A stretch of 64,000 bases of DNA from Alviniconcha marisindica (GCA_018857735.1 JABMCL010001087.1:1441001-1505000), one strand, 5' to 3'; shown: positions 46,284 through 58,420, counted from the stretch's first letter. Translations and numbers: made by a program. Notes: a model not told the origin generated them from the sequence alone.

Positions 46284-46923
46284 AACAATTGATTTCCTGT
46301 ATTTTGTTTTGTTTTTGTTTTTCTCTTCTTTTTATACCTTTTTCTTTCTCTGGTTGAGTAACAGTAGCCGGTTCTACCGTATATAGGCTGTCCTTAATTC
46401 CACCGTAGCTGTTCTCATGACTCAAATGTCTCGTTGGTGAGTTAGGATCTACAAGGATAGCACGACTGAGGGTCTACATGTCTGTGTGCCCACATACCAT
46501 TGTCCCCACGTTCCATTGTGTCCACATAAGATTGCTGGGGAAAGGATCAAGTGGACTGGATAGCTTGGACTCGCGAAGGGGCCAGTAGGGGGCGTGTCAG
46601 TTGGGATGGGGACTTTGCCTGTGGACAGGAAGCCGAAGAGGATGGGGGCTGCAGCGGCTGGCTTCACTGCGACTAATCATATTGCAAACAAAGCGGGGGA
46701 TATTCGGTAATCTTCTAATGGAATCAATATGCCTCTGACAGTAAGCCGGTTGGGGTACACTTTGGTAGCTGACCGCAGACTGCATGCCTGTCGAGTTTCA
46801 TTTGAATTGAAGCAATCTTTTGCTGTTTACTGTTTGTTCTTTTTGTTTGTTTGTTTCCGGTGTTCTGACTTCGGCTTACCAAGTTTGTGGCCTTTTCACC
46901 AAGGCGCGATGTGTATTGAAACG

Positions 46924-46930
46924 TGTGTGT

Positions 46931-47018
<88 letters not shown>

Positions 47019-47036
47019 CTATGTGTGTGTGTTGTC
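46924..47036. repeat. (GT)n(GTGC)n compound microsatellite
   Basis: GT 46924-46968, about 12 GTGC units to 47018, then GT. Confidence 0.97.
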
Positions 47037-47284
47037 ATTACTGCTCGAATTAATGTACTTCTTTTCCATATTATTATGGCGATGTACAAAGGTGCTTTTA
47101 CAATACTATGAAAGTACTATTAGTTTCGTGTGAGATTTTGCCGATGGTCATTTACAACAGTACATACCCAGGGAGTTACCTGATTGTTAACCCCAGGCAA
47201 CTGCGATGGTCGTATCAATGCAAAACAAGATTCATTAAACCACAAGTAGAAGTATTATTCACCGTTTAATACCTAACGACACTT

Positions 47285-47360
47285 TATGTTTGAAGATTGG
47301 GAGGGGGGGAGAAGGGGGGAGGGGGAGAGGGGGAGGGGGAGAGGGGGGGGGGGGAGAAGG
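47285..47360 (+). repeat. G-rich purine tract, quadruplex-prone
   Basis: Repeated GGGGAGGGGGAGAGG-type units with at least eight runs of four or more G; the plus strand could form G-quadruplexes. Confidence 0.85.
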
Positions 47361-47369
47361 ACGCTTAAT

Positions 47370-48060
47370 GAACCTGGATGCCATAAATTAGAATGGCAGA
47401 ATTCCTGACAGCTGGCGATGCACAAAAAGCTATATTTTGACCTACTCCAGGCTCAGAAGAAGGAACCGTTCATAGCTGTAGGTTATTGACACAGGGGACC
47501 TTAATTTCTGCATCTGTAGTACCCTACCGCGGTGATTTATGACAAGGAAGGAATAAAAGGTCTCGCTAGTTATTGCCTTCGTGGAGGGAGGGTGCCTGGA
47601 CCAGAATAGAAAAGGTGGAAATTACGGCGTCCAGTGTACACAATATGAAGTGGAGCGGGGGAAATCTTGGATGATCCTCTAGCTTCCGTACAAACTCATT
47701 TTGTTCACATCTTCTTGGAAACCGCCCCAGTCAGTATAAAAGACGCTTCAGTTGTAGAGCAGATTTTTGTTTTGTTTTTGTTTTTGTTTTTGTTTCTCTC
47801 TGAATTTCTTTTTATGATTTTTTAAACTTTTTTGGGGGGGTGGGGTGTATGTGTGTGTGTGTGTGGGGGGGGGGAGGTGTGTCTGTAGAATAGGTGTTAT
47901 CTAGCTGCTACTTGCTATTTAACGCCCAGCCAACCCTCTCGGAGTGAAACGCAGCATGGAATATGGAACACGTACAGCTTCAGAAAGAACAAAACGAACG
48001 AAGCCCAGCAAGTCAACAATACCCAAGCCTAAAAATTCATACTTTATGAACACTTATTTA
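47370..48060. other. no gene seen; TTTTG and GT/G-rich runs
   Basis: Contains TTTTGT repeats (about 47765-47800) and a mixed GT/G tract (47834-47880). No coding signal. Confidence 0.4.
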
Positions 48061-48068
48061 CAACTGGA

Positions 48069-48090
48069 GGGGGGGGGGGGGGGTGGGGGG
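48069..48090. repeat. poly-G tract
   Basis: G run interrupted by one T. Confidence 0.93.
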
Positions 48091-48514
48091 TGAAACTTAA
48101 AAAATAGGAACCCTCAGAAAGGCATAATTCTTGGCAGCTGGCAAGCATGTCAATCTTTAAAAAAAAAAAAAATACACAGAAAGAGAGAGAGAGAGAGAAG
48201 ATGGAAGTCCAAAAGAGCTTCAAAGCACAATGTATACCTGAAAGCACACAGTTCAAACTGCGGGAAGTAAGTATTGGTCAGTGTAATTGCTACAACCCAT
48301 ACCATTTTTGAGATCGCTCTTTATTCCGGGTATTTGAACTACATCGCTCTTCAGCCAGGCGTATTTGTATATTTGACCGTGTATGCGAAACCTCCCCTGA
48401 AATCGGCCCCTGTGAGTGTGCCGAGGCATTAAAACCGCTTGCGGAAACATCCAGTGATCGCACATCGGGGGGCCGGGGGCATTCGCCCAGGCGACACGGT
48501 AGTTTAGCTGTTTG

Positions 48515-48600
48515 ATTTTCTTCTTCTTTCTTGGTGCTTTACGTCCACGGAGGCGAGATGGCTTATTAGGGACGGGGACAGAGTGGGAAGGGGCCGACAG
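48515..48600 (-). mobile_element. monomeric SINE copy (module 1)
   Basis: The minus strand reads CTGTCCCCGTCCCTAATAAG, then CCATCTCGCCTCCGTGGACG, TAAAGCACCAAGAAAGAAG. It matches the module CCCTAATAAGCC...GTGGACGTAAAGCA of the copies at 31005 and 49019, with an AAG-rich tail. The upstream limit is unclear; a 7-bp GCTGTTT repeat at 48507 and 48727 may be chance. Confidence 0.6.
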
Positions 48601-48699
48601 AGTGAAGGCTCGACCGCGGAAAGCGCCCGAAAAAGACAGGAGAGACCGTGGACCGCCGCCAGAACAATGGAAGTGTTAGGGCGGTGTCCCCTCGCCATT

Positions 48700-49007
48700 G
48701 CCTAGCGACTTGTGCACTGCGCAATTGCTGTTTCAACTGCTGTGCTTGGCCAGAGTCACAAAGACAATGTCCGTTGCACTGCTGTTGATGAACAACTTGG
48801 ACAACTCAAGCAAAGGAAGTCCAGCTTTCTTAGCCCAGCTCCACCTCCCTACTCATGATCTCTTCTGGGCTAAGTTGTGTGTCCAGCTCCACCTCCCTCC
48901 TCTAAGATCTTTTGATCTCGCCTGGAACCCTGCACGTTTGATTTTTACGCGGCTTGTCTTTTCAAGTGGCAGTCACCGTCCGTTCGTTCATTCCACTCAT
49001 GTGCAAC
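48700..49007. other. no gene recognised
   Basis: A 106-codon plus-strand frame (48698-49018) includes an internal near-duplication of CCAGCTCCACCTCCCT (about 48836 and 48882). No domain recognised; treated as non-coding. Confidence 0.3.
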
Positions 49008-49018
49008 AGTCGGAGTGA

Positions 49019-49064
49019 AAGTAAGTAAACATGTTGCTTTACGTCCACAGAAACCATAAGGCTT
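49019..49064 (-). mobile_element. 46-bp mini-SINE with 11-bp target-site duplication
   Basis: Flanked by AGTCGGAGTGA at 49008-49018 and 49065-49075. The minus strand reads AAGCCTTATGGTTTCTGTGG, ACGTAAAGCAACATG, TTTACTTACTT: the end of module 1 plus a TTAC-type tail. It is an extremely 5'-truncated but clearly retroposed copy, or a very short element type of its own. Confidence 0.88.
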
Positions 49065-49079
49065 AGTCGGAGTGACAGA

Positions 49080-49978
49080 TCAAGCTCTTTTATAGCGATT
49101 CGCAGAGCGAAACGACGAGTATCTGCAATCGGTCAGCTGTGCTATCGGGGAGGCCTTTTGGACCGACCAGTGGGTCTGTTTTTAAAGTTCTATGGTGCCA
49201 CCTGAGCCCAAAACATCAATGGCTTTGTTGAAAATTAACAGACATGAAGGATCGTCGCTCTTTCCAGATGTGAAACCTAATTGTAACATCAGTCCTACCA
49301 CAGCCATCTTGAACTATTTTTTCAAAACAGCGAAATCAGACAGGAGATTTTAAACGGCTAGAGCGTAGACTGTACGTTAGGAGTTCGCGGCGCCGTGCTT
49401 TGCAGCTCACTTTGTGTTCAGTTAAAGACTGCCGCTTTCAGCCACTGCCAAACACAAAGCACATCAATTGATATTTTTATCTTCAGCTGTCTGATGCCAC
49501 AATCGATGTCTGCCTACATTCTGTACACACAAGCCTCTGCCTCTGGCTTTGTCTGGGTGGGGAGGTAGTAGCAGTGGGGAAGGATACACGGGTATTGCGG
49601 AGGCAGGCACACGTGTCTCGCCCACCCCTCACTCCCCAACCCCCATTCTCCGCCGGTGCGAGATCTCGAATCAGGTTGTTGCCGTCGTTGCTCTTGCTGT
49701 TATATGCCAGACTACGGTGTACAGTTTCTGTGTAAGTGGGTCACACAATATCTCTGCAGTCGGCGACTGCATCTGACCAGTGGAAACATTAATTTATCCG
49801 TTTGTCTCGGTTTGGCCATGAGCAGACTGAGGTGCAGGATGAACTTTTTTGTGTGAAGAAAAGGTAGGATTTTCATGCAGGTTTTTGTTTCTGTTGCTTT
49901 TTATTTAGACTGTAGATAGACGATGGACTGTTTTGATTGGTTGCTTGCTTTTAGGTACTGATGTATAATTTGTTTTGG

Positions 49979-49980
<2 letters not shown>
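49080..49980. other. no gene seen
   Basis: Unique sequence. Short frames at 49549-49776 and 49656-49856 overlap in different frames and show no domain. Confidence 0.4.

Positions 49981-50021
<41 letters not shown>
49980..50021. repeat. (AT)n microsatellite
   Basis: About 21 AT units. Confidence 0.97.
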
Positions 50022-50023
<2 letters not shown>

Positions 50024-50029
50024 TTACAA

Positions 50030-51000
50030 ACTTTAACCCCTTTTTTTTTTTAATATATATTTTTACCTAACCTGTCATGACCTGTGCAGCTTCACGGCTG
50101 TTTTCTCTTTATGTTTGTTTCAGTCGTGAATCACGCTGAGTCAAACGTGTTGTACCTGCGGAGAAAATCAACCTAGTAGTTTTATGTAGTCTTACTTCTC
50201 CTTCTGGGCTATTTCTGCAGTCATCAACGGCACAGAATGGAGACAATGACACGTTCAGTCTGTTGAAGTGAATGAGCGCAAAGAAGTATTTATTCATTTT
50301 TCATTTTACTAACTACGGAAAGAGACGGAGAGCTCAGATAATTCAATAATTCAATACCTTGAACTCATCTTTTTGAAAGGGCCGTTTAAATAGTTCAAGC
50401 CACAACTGACTAGCTGAGAGGTTGATTCGAATCTGACCTGATTTGGGTCATCTGGATTTTTCCGAATCTATAACACACACATTCACACGCGCGCACGCCC
50501 GCCCGCACGCACACACAGGCACGCACTTTTCAAACAGGGAAGGGGCTTATCACAATGTCGGAAGTTGAGGAGGTATATATTTTTAGAGATAACTGGAAAG
50601 TATTCAAAGTTGTGCCATTTCTGATAATTGTTTAACTTTAAGCTATATTAATAATACTAACACTGTAATAGACTAAGTTATGGGGCACAATCATACTTAT
50701 GAACTACGTAACCGTATGCTGTACTAGGAAGAATTGCTTATGTCTACCTCTACGCACGAGTCTGCAGGTACGGAGAGTTGGTGTGCTGGAGCAAAATTCA
50801 CAGCGTGTTTTACTGTGAATTGTGAAACTTCCTTCATGTGGATGGCATCTCGTCGCTGAAGCTTATTCATAGATTAACTTCTTTCCGATGGAGAGAGAGG
50901 ATGGGGGCAGAGAGGGAGAGTTTAATTGTGATGCGACAAACTTCCAGTATTGGTTTCCCCGCTCAAAGGCTCAACATGCTAACGCGTGCAAGTGGACGGA
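50030..51000. other. no gene seen
   Basis: Unique sequence with a small AC/GC-rich patch at about 50470-50525. Confidence 0.4.
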
Positions 51001-51002
51001 AA

Positions 51003-51570
51003 ATATAATGATAATAGCGGTCACTTCCATAGCGCCGTATGCGTGCGAAAAGGGTGAGCACACTGTGCTTTACAAGATCAACAAAAAATGTCTACATTAG
51101 AACCACAAATGAGAAGACAGAATTTGAAATCACATGTTGTGGTTTTGTATGCATAGGTGAGTTTTTAACGCAGTTTTGAAGGCTTTTTTCTTTTCTTTCT
51201 TTTTTGAAGACAGTAGGAGAGACAGCGTTGGCCAAAGATTTTTGTTCTAACATGGGGGATACGAAGTATCCGTCTGTCTGCAGAAGAACGAAGCTGCCCA
51301 GTGAGAAGGTCGGAGAAATAAGATGGAGATGAGTTAGAGAAGTTGTGACAGATAGTTGACAGCTTGTAGTCTATTCTGGCTCGTACAAGTAACCGATGAA
51401 GAGCTTGCAGAAGAGCTGTGTGTGTGCTAACATGATCACGTTTGCGTGTCTTGAAAACCGTGCAGTTTGGCTGCAGAGTTCTGAACTGTGATAAGATAAA
51501 GTTGGCAGCCAGAGAATTACAGTAGTCTAACATGGAGAAAACAAAGGCACAGACGAGAGTTGTATTCTCT
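51003..51570 (-). pseudogene. LINE RT C-terminal region with ATT-type tail
   Basis: Minus strand: TLVCAFVFSMLDYCNSLAAN, then FKTRKRDHVSTHTALLQALH, RLLVRARIDYKLSTICHNFS, SPSYFSDLL, LRSSADRRILRIPHVRTKIF and GQRCLSYC. This is the CR1 C-terminal run (LDYCNSLL ... FKTRKRDH ... LLQALHWLPV.ARIDYK ... LRSS....LxxPxxRxKxFGxRxFSY). W and P of LHWLPV are lost (LHRLLV). The 3' UTR ends GCATACGGCGCTATGGAAGT and an ATT-rich tail (51003-51016). It is 5'-truncated and frameshifted only mildly, so one of the younger fragments. Confidence 0.87.
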
Positions 51571-51704
51571 GCAGTTTAGGCTCTTTAGGATATTGTAGAT
51601 TCACCAGTTCAAGCGTTTTTAAAGAATCTTGTGCTACTGGTTTATACATGATTGTGAAAACTCACTTAGATTTTTGGAAAAGCTTTCGCCCTAATACTCC
51701 TCCC

Positions 51705-51838
<134 letters not shown>

Positions 51839-51839
51839 C

Positions 51840-52380
51840 ATGTAAAGAGAATGAAATCGCGCCTGTAAATGGTGAAAACCGATGGATCTAGCTGCACCAG
51901 AGAGTAACTCGCTCTCTTTGATGAGCTAAATAGTAGATCCAGTACGCGGTCTGCTTTACAACTAGTGGGTAAGCGAAACCCTTTAAGGGCTGTTTGCGTA
52001 CGTATACACGTGCAGCTCTTTTTATATCAGGCTGCAGCCAGTTGAATCATTTTATTTTTTGCGAAGAGCATGCATGACTGTGCCAAAAGCATGCAGCGTT
52101 TTGCAGTCTGGCTCAGCTGCCGAGGCGTGAGGACATGTGCAGGAGGCAGCAGCCCCGGCTAATACAGGACTCCCCTCTGGTCAAGTCTGACCTTTAGTTA
52201 GTCGCCTGTAGCTGCTTCAGCGCCCTCTATCGAACTCACATCATCATCCCCACCCCGACTGAATCTTCTTTTTTTTTTTGGGGGGGGGCGCAGCGACAAT
52301 GTTTTGTTTGACGTACTTCATATCCCGGAAAGTCTTTCCACCCTTCCTTCTTGTAGCAGTGCATATATGTTGAAAAGGGT
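51840..52380. other. no gene seen
   Basis: Unique sequence. A T run then G run lies at 52269-52288. Confidence 0.4.
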
Positions 52381-52385
52381 CGTGC

Positions 52386-52452
<67 letters not shown>
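52386..52452. repeat. (GT)n microsatellite
   Basis: About 33 GT units. Confidence 0.97.
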
Positions 52453-52454
<2 letters not shown>

Positions 52455-52478
52455 CTAACCTGAGCAGTTTTATACTAA

Positions 52479-52564
52479 CATGGTTAAGTGGAGATACATT
52501 TTACAAATGATTATTGTGCGACATGGTTTAGTGGGGATACAGTTTACAAATGATTATTGTGCGT
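52479..52564. repeat. 43-bp tandem duplication
   Basis: CATGGTTAAGTGGAGATACA with TTTACAAATGATTATTGTGCG, immediately repeated as CATGGTTTAGTGGGGATACA with TTTACAAATGATTATTGTGCG. It is unrelated in sequence to the 43-bp satellite at 6.5-9.2 kb. Confidence 0.93.
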
Positions 52565-52569
52565 CGAAA

Positions 52570-55110
52570 ATTGTGAATGCTTCTTTAAAACCTCGTACAC
52601 ACAGTTACATCCCTGTCTGAATGCCTAATTTGTAAACATGGCATGCTATGGTTGGCAGGTTCGTATACTCTTAGCAGCGCGTGAACCCATATTAAGTAAC
52701 CGTTTAACCAACGGATTAAGTGTTTATTTGGCACTGATCAAATTTTGTATACGTGCATCAGAAACGGTGATTTTCCTCGACACTGTTGTGACTCGCATTT
52801 AAGACTGTAATACCTGACTAATTCTTAGATTAAATACAATCTGTGGGAAATCTTAAAAATCGGCGATGCTTGTTTTGTTGGACTGCTAGGTGTGAATCGT
52901 TACAGTCACGAAACAACACCTGTCGCGCTAACTTTAACATTGGCCACAAACAGTTCTCAATCCATGCTTGGGTCGAAAACAGTGGCAGAAGAAAATTGTT
53001 TTAGTGCACGAGTTTTGCGCGTGTTTTTTTCTCCTGTCTTCATCGACTTTTCTACTGGTGACGCAAACTGGCATGACCTTTATGTGTTGGGCAGAAGCCG
53101 TGTATTGATGATCGTATTGGAAAGTTGATCCCAGACTGTGCGGATTTGCCAGTTTGGTCTCCAAAGTCCCCAACTATTTTTATTATTCAGCAAAGGTATT
53201 TTGCACCACGGACAATAGGTTATCATCTTCGTGATTATTTCCCCCCCCCCCTTGCAAAATACATGTGATTTATTTTATTTTATTATTATTATATTTATTG
53301 CAAATTTTGTGAAGCCCGGTATTATTAACTTGAAACCAAACATTGTTGAACAATCTCTGCCTGCCACTCTGTTTTTTTTCTACCGCCTTCCCCGCGGAAA
53401 TTACCGCGGATGCAAAAATTAAGATACCTTCAGCTTTGAATCCGGAGTGTCAGATTCTTCGTCCTTTTAAAGCTTCGTGAAAGTCAGAAACAGCCTTGCG
53501 TGCTTCGCCGGCTGTCAGGAATGTTGCCCTTCTACTTTGTCGTCTCATTCATGCATGACATGAACGGCCAGTCGGCCTCGTGTTTATTAAATATTTCTAA
53601 TGAGTGTTGTTTGTTCTCGTTTTTGCCCTAAAACAGTCGAATACGCTCAAGTCGAACGTGCTGAGGAATTTCTTTTTTCTTTTTTTCTTCGAGTTATCCA
53701 TTTTTTAGACTTATCCGTCGACGACGGATATGTCGAACTTTCAAGGTTTTTTGTTTGTTTTTGTTTGTGTTTTGCTTTGGAAACTGACGGCTTCCGAAAT
53801 TTATGATAATGTTTGATTTTCTTTTTTTTCTTTATCAATTGCTCGAGACGCAATCTTTGGAGCAGCCGAGCTTCATTTTTATATTTATTTTTATTTTTAT
53901 ATAGCTTCAGATGTTTGGTCTGTGTTTTCCTTTGCAAAATCTGCATTTTTGGTAACGCAGTAACGGCGTCTGTGTGCTTGTTTGCAGCAGTCTTGAATTC
54001 TGGCCGTGGTAGCGCGTATTTGACTCTTGTGTGAGATGTAAGAGCGCTTTTCCCTTGTTTTCTGGTCGCAGGAGGTGCACATCGCACTAAAGTCTTGTGT
54101 GTGTGTGTTCTGTGGTGCCAGAAGTGATTTGGTTTGTTATACATACTGTGCTGATGGATATTGCGGACACAGGCTTGGAATTCAGAGCTATCAAAGTTTT
54201 CCTCTTTCATGCATGGACTGGTTAGACATACATCATATTTTTATCATTATCGCCATAATCTCTCTCTCTCTGTCTCCCTATCCTTCCACCTCCCTCCCTC
54301 TTCGTGACGTCTTTTCCCCTACTACCTGCGTGGCGGTCCACGGTTGGCAATGCAGGTAGCGTTGCATGTGCCGTATGTATCCGTGCATGCTTGTCGCTGC
54401 AGTCGTCATCCTGGGCCAGTGGCGTGACATAATTGAGCCATTAACCTGTGGCAGCCAATTATAGGCTCTGGCAAAGATTGGTTCCACTTTGATGGGTCGT
54501 CATGCAATATAGGCTCAGTCGCTGCCTCTGCTTTATTGATAATGATAGCAAGAGTTGGCCGAGGGAATAAGACACCCCCGTGTTGATCAGGCCCCATATG
54601 TATGATGAGCGAATAAAGTTAAAGGCAGAAACCCCCTGTTCTGGAAATTATACCCACGTTGAAGGGCAAATCCTGAGTCAGTGAATATGTCATGCTTATG
54701 CAGCTGTGCCTGCTTCCGGTTTCAAAGTCGATTATATTTGATAATAGACGTTAATACATTGGAGAGGGGACCGGGAGAAAGTCTTTCTGACAGACGGCGG
54801 TGAGAAAAGACTCTGTCAGTGAGCCACTGGTCAGTATTGCCGACACTTATGCATTTGTATTTCCCAACGACATGAAATGTACCCCATATTCGTAGGCGTT
54901 TGACACGCAAGTGGAGTCGAGTACTGCCATTGGGAGGCCTGTGTGCATTGATGCGATCTGACAGATATTTCATTTCCGCTGATGGACGGAAATCCATTAT
55001 TGATCGAAACAGTGAAGGAAATAACGCTTCATAAAAGTCGACGAATCGTACTGTTCGATTGTCGTCCTCTTCCCCTCCAAAGGAGTTTCCCTTTTCGAAT
55101 CCCTGAAGAA
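52570..55110. other. no gene established
   Basis: The largest simple-repeat-poor stretch besides 33-38 kb. The T-rich plus strand makes Lys-rich minus-strand frames (a 187-codon one at 54210-53647), which look like composition artefacts. A 91-codon minus-strand frame (54997-54722) is protein-like in composition but unrecognised. Around 53490, CAGCCTTGCGTGCTTCGCC resembles the arm of the inverted-repeat element at 9828. Confidence 0.35.
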
Positions 55111-55114
55111 TATC

Positions 55115-55175
55115 CTTTTTCGAATATTATAATAATAATAATTGATTGCGATTTCTATAGCGCCGAGTGACCAGA
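55115..55175 (-). mobile_element. LINE/SINE 3' end with ATT tail
   Basis: The minus strand reads CACTCGGCGCTATAGAAATC, then GCAATCAATTATTATTATTA. It is the same ending type as at 45804 and 51003. Confidence 0.6.
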
Positions 55176-55204
55176 CGAGCAGTAGGCGTAGGAGTATTAC
55201 CGCT

Positions 55205-55350
55205 CGTTTATCTCTTGGAGATTGTTTGTGTACAGCGTCTCATCGATATTGAACTGATTTAGCAGATTGAATATGTCCCACGTCTGGTTATCTGACAGAC
55301 ATGCTGTTGCTTTAGCTTTCTCTTCGAAAGTTGTTGTTTGTGAACTGTTT
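55205..55350 (-). other. short protein-like open frame
   Basis: A minus-strand frame ending near 55205 reads FEEKAKATACLSDNQTWDIF, then NLLNQFNIDETLYTNNLQEI and NER before a stop. It has convincing protein-like composition but is only about 48 codons, with A-rich sequence upstream. It may be the C-terminus of an old element or gene; not recognised. Confidence 0.25.
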
Positions 55351-55460
55351 TTATTATTATTATTTTATTTTTATTTTTATTTTTATTAGCTGCTTTGCCC
55401 TTCTCCCCTCACACACGCGCGCACGCACGCACGCACGCGCACACACACACCCACACACAT
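55345..55460. repeat. TTTTTA and AC/ACGC low-complexity runs
   Basis: ATTTTT repeats (55350-55390) and a short ACGC/AC block (55411-55455). Confidence 0.85.
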
Positions 55461-55650
55461 ACGGATGAGTCGGAGAAAATGGCTCACATCGCTGCGCGAC
55501 TGCTGAAAGAATCATGATTTCGGTTTGTGTGATAGTACTGCTTTATGTACAGATTCCCTCTCCCTTCGTGTTGCTTTGGGTTCGGTCCCAACTTTCAGGG
55601 GAAAATGGAAGAGGACGTTAAGCTGATTTTAACCAAACTTTGAAGGGCAG

Positions 55651-55690
55651 CCCCCCCCCCCCCCTCCTCCCCCCCCCTCCTCCCTCCCCC
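55651..55690. repeat. C-rich tract
   Basis: C runs separated by TCCT. Confidence 0.93.
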
Positions 55691-55699
55691 GTTTGTTTT

Positions 55700-56230
55700 G
55701 ACCCAAAATCCGTAGTGACCGAGCTAAATTCGGGTGTGCGTGTGTATAGTATGAACTTAATTTACACAATACAGAAAGACTCACGAATCGGTTTCTTCCA
55801 CAGTTACGTGGAACACCCAACGAAGAGTCTGCCAGCACCTGGTCTCTGTCCATAATACTATCGCGGAAGAACCAGACCCGCTCCTGGTTTCGCTGGTCAT
55901 GTGGCGGAATTTGATGATCGAAAGTTATTCCTTTTGGTTAATCAAAAATCACTCTGTCGTCTGTGCAAAGTCGTGCCACAAGATTTATAAATTGTACGTA
56001 GCAAACAATACAATGGTGTCTGATACAAGATGTGCTTGTGCTGAAAAAGGCGAAAAAGCACTGGGTTAAGCAGAAGTGTTTGTGTTGTGTGGACCTGAAT
56101 CATCATGCGTATGATTATTACAACACGACTTCTGTCACTTTTATTGAAATACAAAACGTTGCTGCCCTGAGTTTTGTTTTTGCTATTAATGTTGTGTTTC
56201 TCTTATTTTTCTTTTCTTTTTTAACAACAA
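55700..56230. other. no gene seen
   Basis: Unique sequence; nothing supported. Confidence 0.4.
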
Positions 56231-56232
56231 AA

Positions 56233-57077
56233 ATATACTTTATTCTTCCCAGTGGGAAATTAAAGCTGTCGTTCGATCTTATACATAACGCACAACGAAG
56301 AATTGAATTGCACATATCTCAGTAATTCAAAGTCATGAAACACACACACGTACACACTTTTAGACATACGCCCCTCTCTCTCAATCTACATACGTTAAAG
56401 CATTGATCTAATACTAATACCTGGCAAACCCAAAATTACCCGGAATAATGTTATATCTGACAAACCAAAACATAAAAACTGTCACACAAAATCATTAGGT
56501 ACACACATCCCCCACCCTCACTTAGAAAGTTATGATCCTCAGCAGATGTTCTGACGTATGTGTACATGCGGTTAATGGCTGTTATAATTTTCATTAAAAA
56601 CTGACAGAGCCGAGGCTAAAAACGAGGGTTAATTATAACGGTTTGTATTTGTTCTCGGCAGTAAAAATCTTCCACTCCTCTTGCTGCGCGCGTCTGCTAT
56701 CAAAATAGTGTCTCACTGGATGTGTATGATCATTTGATATTTGCATAAGTGCATAAGTTTTTTAAATTTTTTTTTTTTTTTTTTGGCAGTCTCTTTTCAT
56801 GTAGAGTCTTAAAACTATTCAGTGGCTTTCCCACACCACAACAATCTTTTCCAACCTCCCTCTATCAAATTTTGAAATATTCGGACCCCAACAGACAGAA
56901 CCAAACATAATAAGGCTACACATTTCGGCATTATAAAAAGTTACTAGCATATCTGAATTGACTCCAAATGATCTCAGCTGTTTCGTGAAATACACTCTCG
57001 AATTCACTTTTTTTCAGCACATAGTTCATGTTCTCTTTCCAGCTCAGTTTACTATCAAAAACCTCACCCAAGTACTT
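56233..57077 (-). mobile_element. LINE 3' half, RT C-terminal region to 3' terminus
   Basis: The minus strand starts at about 57077 with KVLGEVFDSKLSWKENMNYV (the Y-L-G..D..L.W..H/N block), then NSRVYFTKQLRSFGVNSDML, VTFYNAEMCSLIMFGSVCWG, PNISKFDRGRLEKIV, KPLNSFKTLHEKRLPK, RSGRFLLPRTNTNRYN and SFLASALSVFNENYNSH (about 56595). These are consecutive C-terminal RT blocks of a LINE group different from the LDYCNSLL-type fragments elsewhere in the window. The UTR ends in TTAATTTCCCACTGGGAAGA followed by ATAAAGTATA at about 56240, a terminal motif known from several LINE families. There are several frameshifts. It is 5'-truncated where a SINE-like repeat begins. Confidence 0.83.
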
Positions 57078-57079
57078 TA

Positions 57080-57347
57080 TGGGCACTTGTCGAGCGCCTC
57101 AGCTCGAGATGAGCCCAAAGCGCTTCACAATGGCAACTATAGCGTTATTCTCAGCTTCCAAGCAAACCCACTTCACTCAGTGCCACTCTGAATGAGTGAC
57201 TGTAGCTTTACACAGCTTTTCTTTTTTAATTTTTCTTTCTTCAATATTCACCGAAGTGGTTACAGTGCTGTTTGGCTGTTACATGGCTGGTGCCACGTCA
57301 GAGGTAACCCTGTGCAGCTGGCAGGACGTTCAAATCCAATTACTAAC
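57080..57347 (+). mobile_element. SINE-like repeat
   Basis: CACTTGTCGAGCGCCTCAGC, GAGCCCAAAGCGCTTCACAA, ATGAGTGACTGTAGCTTTAC, TTCAATATTCACCGAAGTGG, TACATGGCTGGTGCCAC, then the tail GCAGGACGTTCAAATCCAAT with TACTAAC. Parts match the SINE body at 2985-3165 (TGAGTGACTATAGCTTT; ACATGGCTGGTGCCAC) and the tail matches 2281 and 38420. It abuts the 5' truncation point of the LINE at 56233-57077. Confidence 0.6.
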
Positions 57348-57349
57348 AA

Positions 57350-58235
57350 AACATCGGCTTTGGGTATTTTACAACCCACAGTGTTTTTTGATTATGACAT
57401 CGCCACTGTCGTGTTTCGAAGCACGTACAGTTGAACGAAAATAATGCCTATGAAAGACTTAACGTTATCGTCCTTTTCTACAACCCACACCTGTCACTTC
57501 TAAATATTAATTGATAGTATTCGCGTATTCGGCATACCTTTATTATTTTGCGCACGTTTTATGTGAATGCTGATTATAACATGTGATATCACGTGAATTG
57601 CATCCTGTTTTTATTTGATGTAGCAATTTGTTTGGAGGGGTAAAAACAACTGTGTCCTCAAAGCTCAGGCCTAACCTGAATTATACTCTATCCATAACCT
57701 GAAACCATAACCCTGCCAGGTGGTTATGCGATGGGGTGCAAGCACAGACCGTCGCATATTAATCAGAAGTATAGCAATTTGACCACCCATCCCCTTCACA
57801 GTTCCCCCTCGAGCGTAGTACTGGGCTCTTGAGACTGCTGGCCTAAATCAGACTCTTTTGAAAGCGTGAAAGCCTTGAAATCCTCCCATTATGCTGTGTT
57901 AGGGATTCTGGATGGTTTTGGGATATTTCGTGCCACCACGGCCTCCTGTCTATATATATATATATATGGTACAGGTTTTCGTTAGTCTTTTTTTGTTTTG
58001 TTTTTTGTTTCCCCCATTCTGGGGCGTTTAATCAAAAAACATGCATGCGTCCATCATTACAATGCCCACATTCACTCACTCATTCACACTTCTTTATAAT
58101 AGTTATCATAACAGTTTCATTTTCACACAAGACACATATCCACCAGTTACAAATTCACATGTTCCCCCTACTTGGATCCGTACAGTATTCTTTCAAAGTG
58201 ATGTCATTGTGTGGGTTCGGTGGAGTGGATGGGCG
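57350..58235. other. no gene seen
   Basis: Unique sequence with a short TATATA run at about 57950. Confidence 0.4.
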
Positions 58236-58236
58236 G

Positions 58237-58237
<1 letters not shown>

Positions 58238-58303
<66 letters not shown>

Positions 58304-58420
58304 TGGGTGAATGGCTGGGTGAGTGAGTGAGTGAGTGTGCGTGTGTGTGTGTGTGCGTGTGCGTGTGCGTGTGTTATGATTTGTTGTATTTGCGAGTGTA
58401 TCTGTGTATGCGTGGTGTGC

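Noticed and set aside
53647..54210. 187-codon Lys-rich minus-strand frame
   Set aside because: The plus strand is T-rich, so Lys/Asn codons and few stops are expected. No motif and no splice or promoter context.
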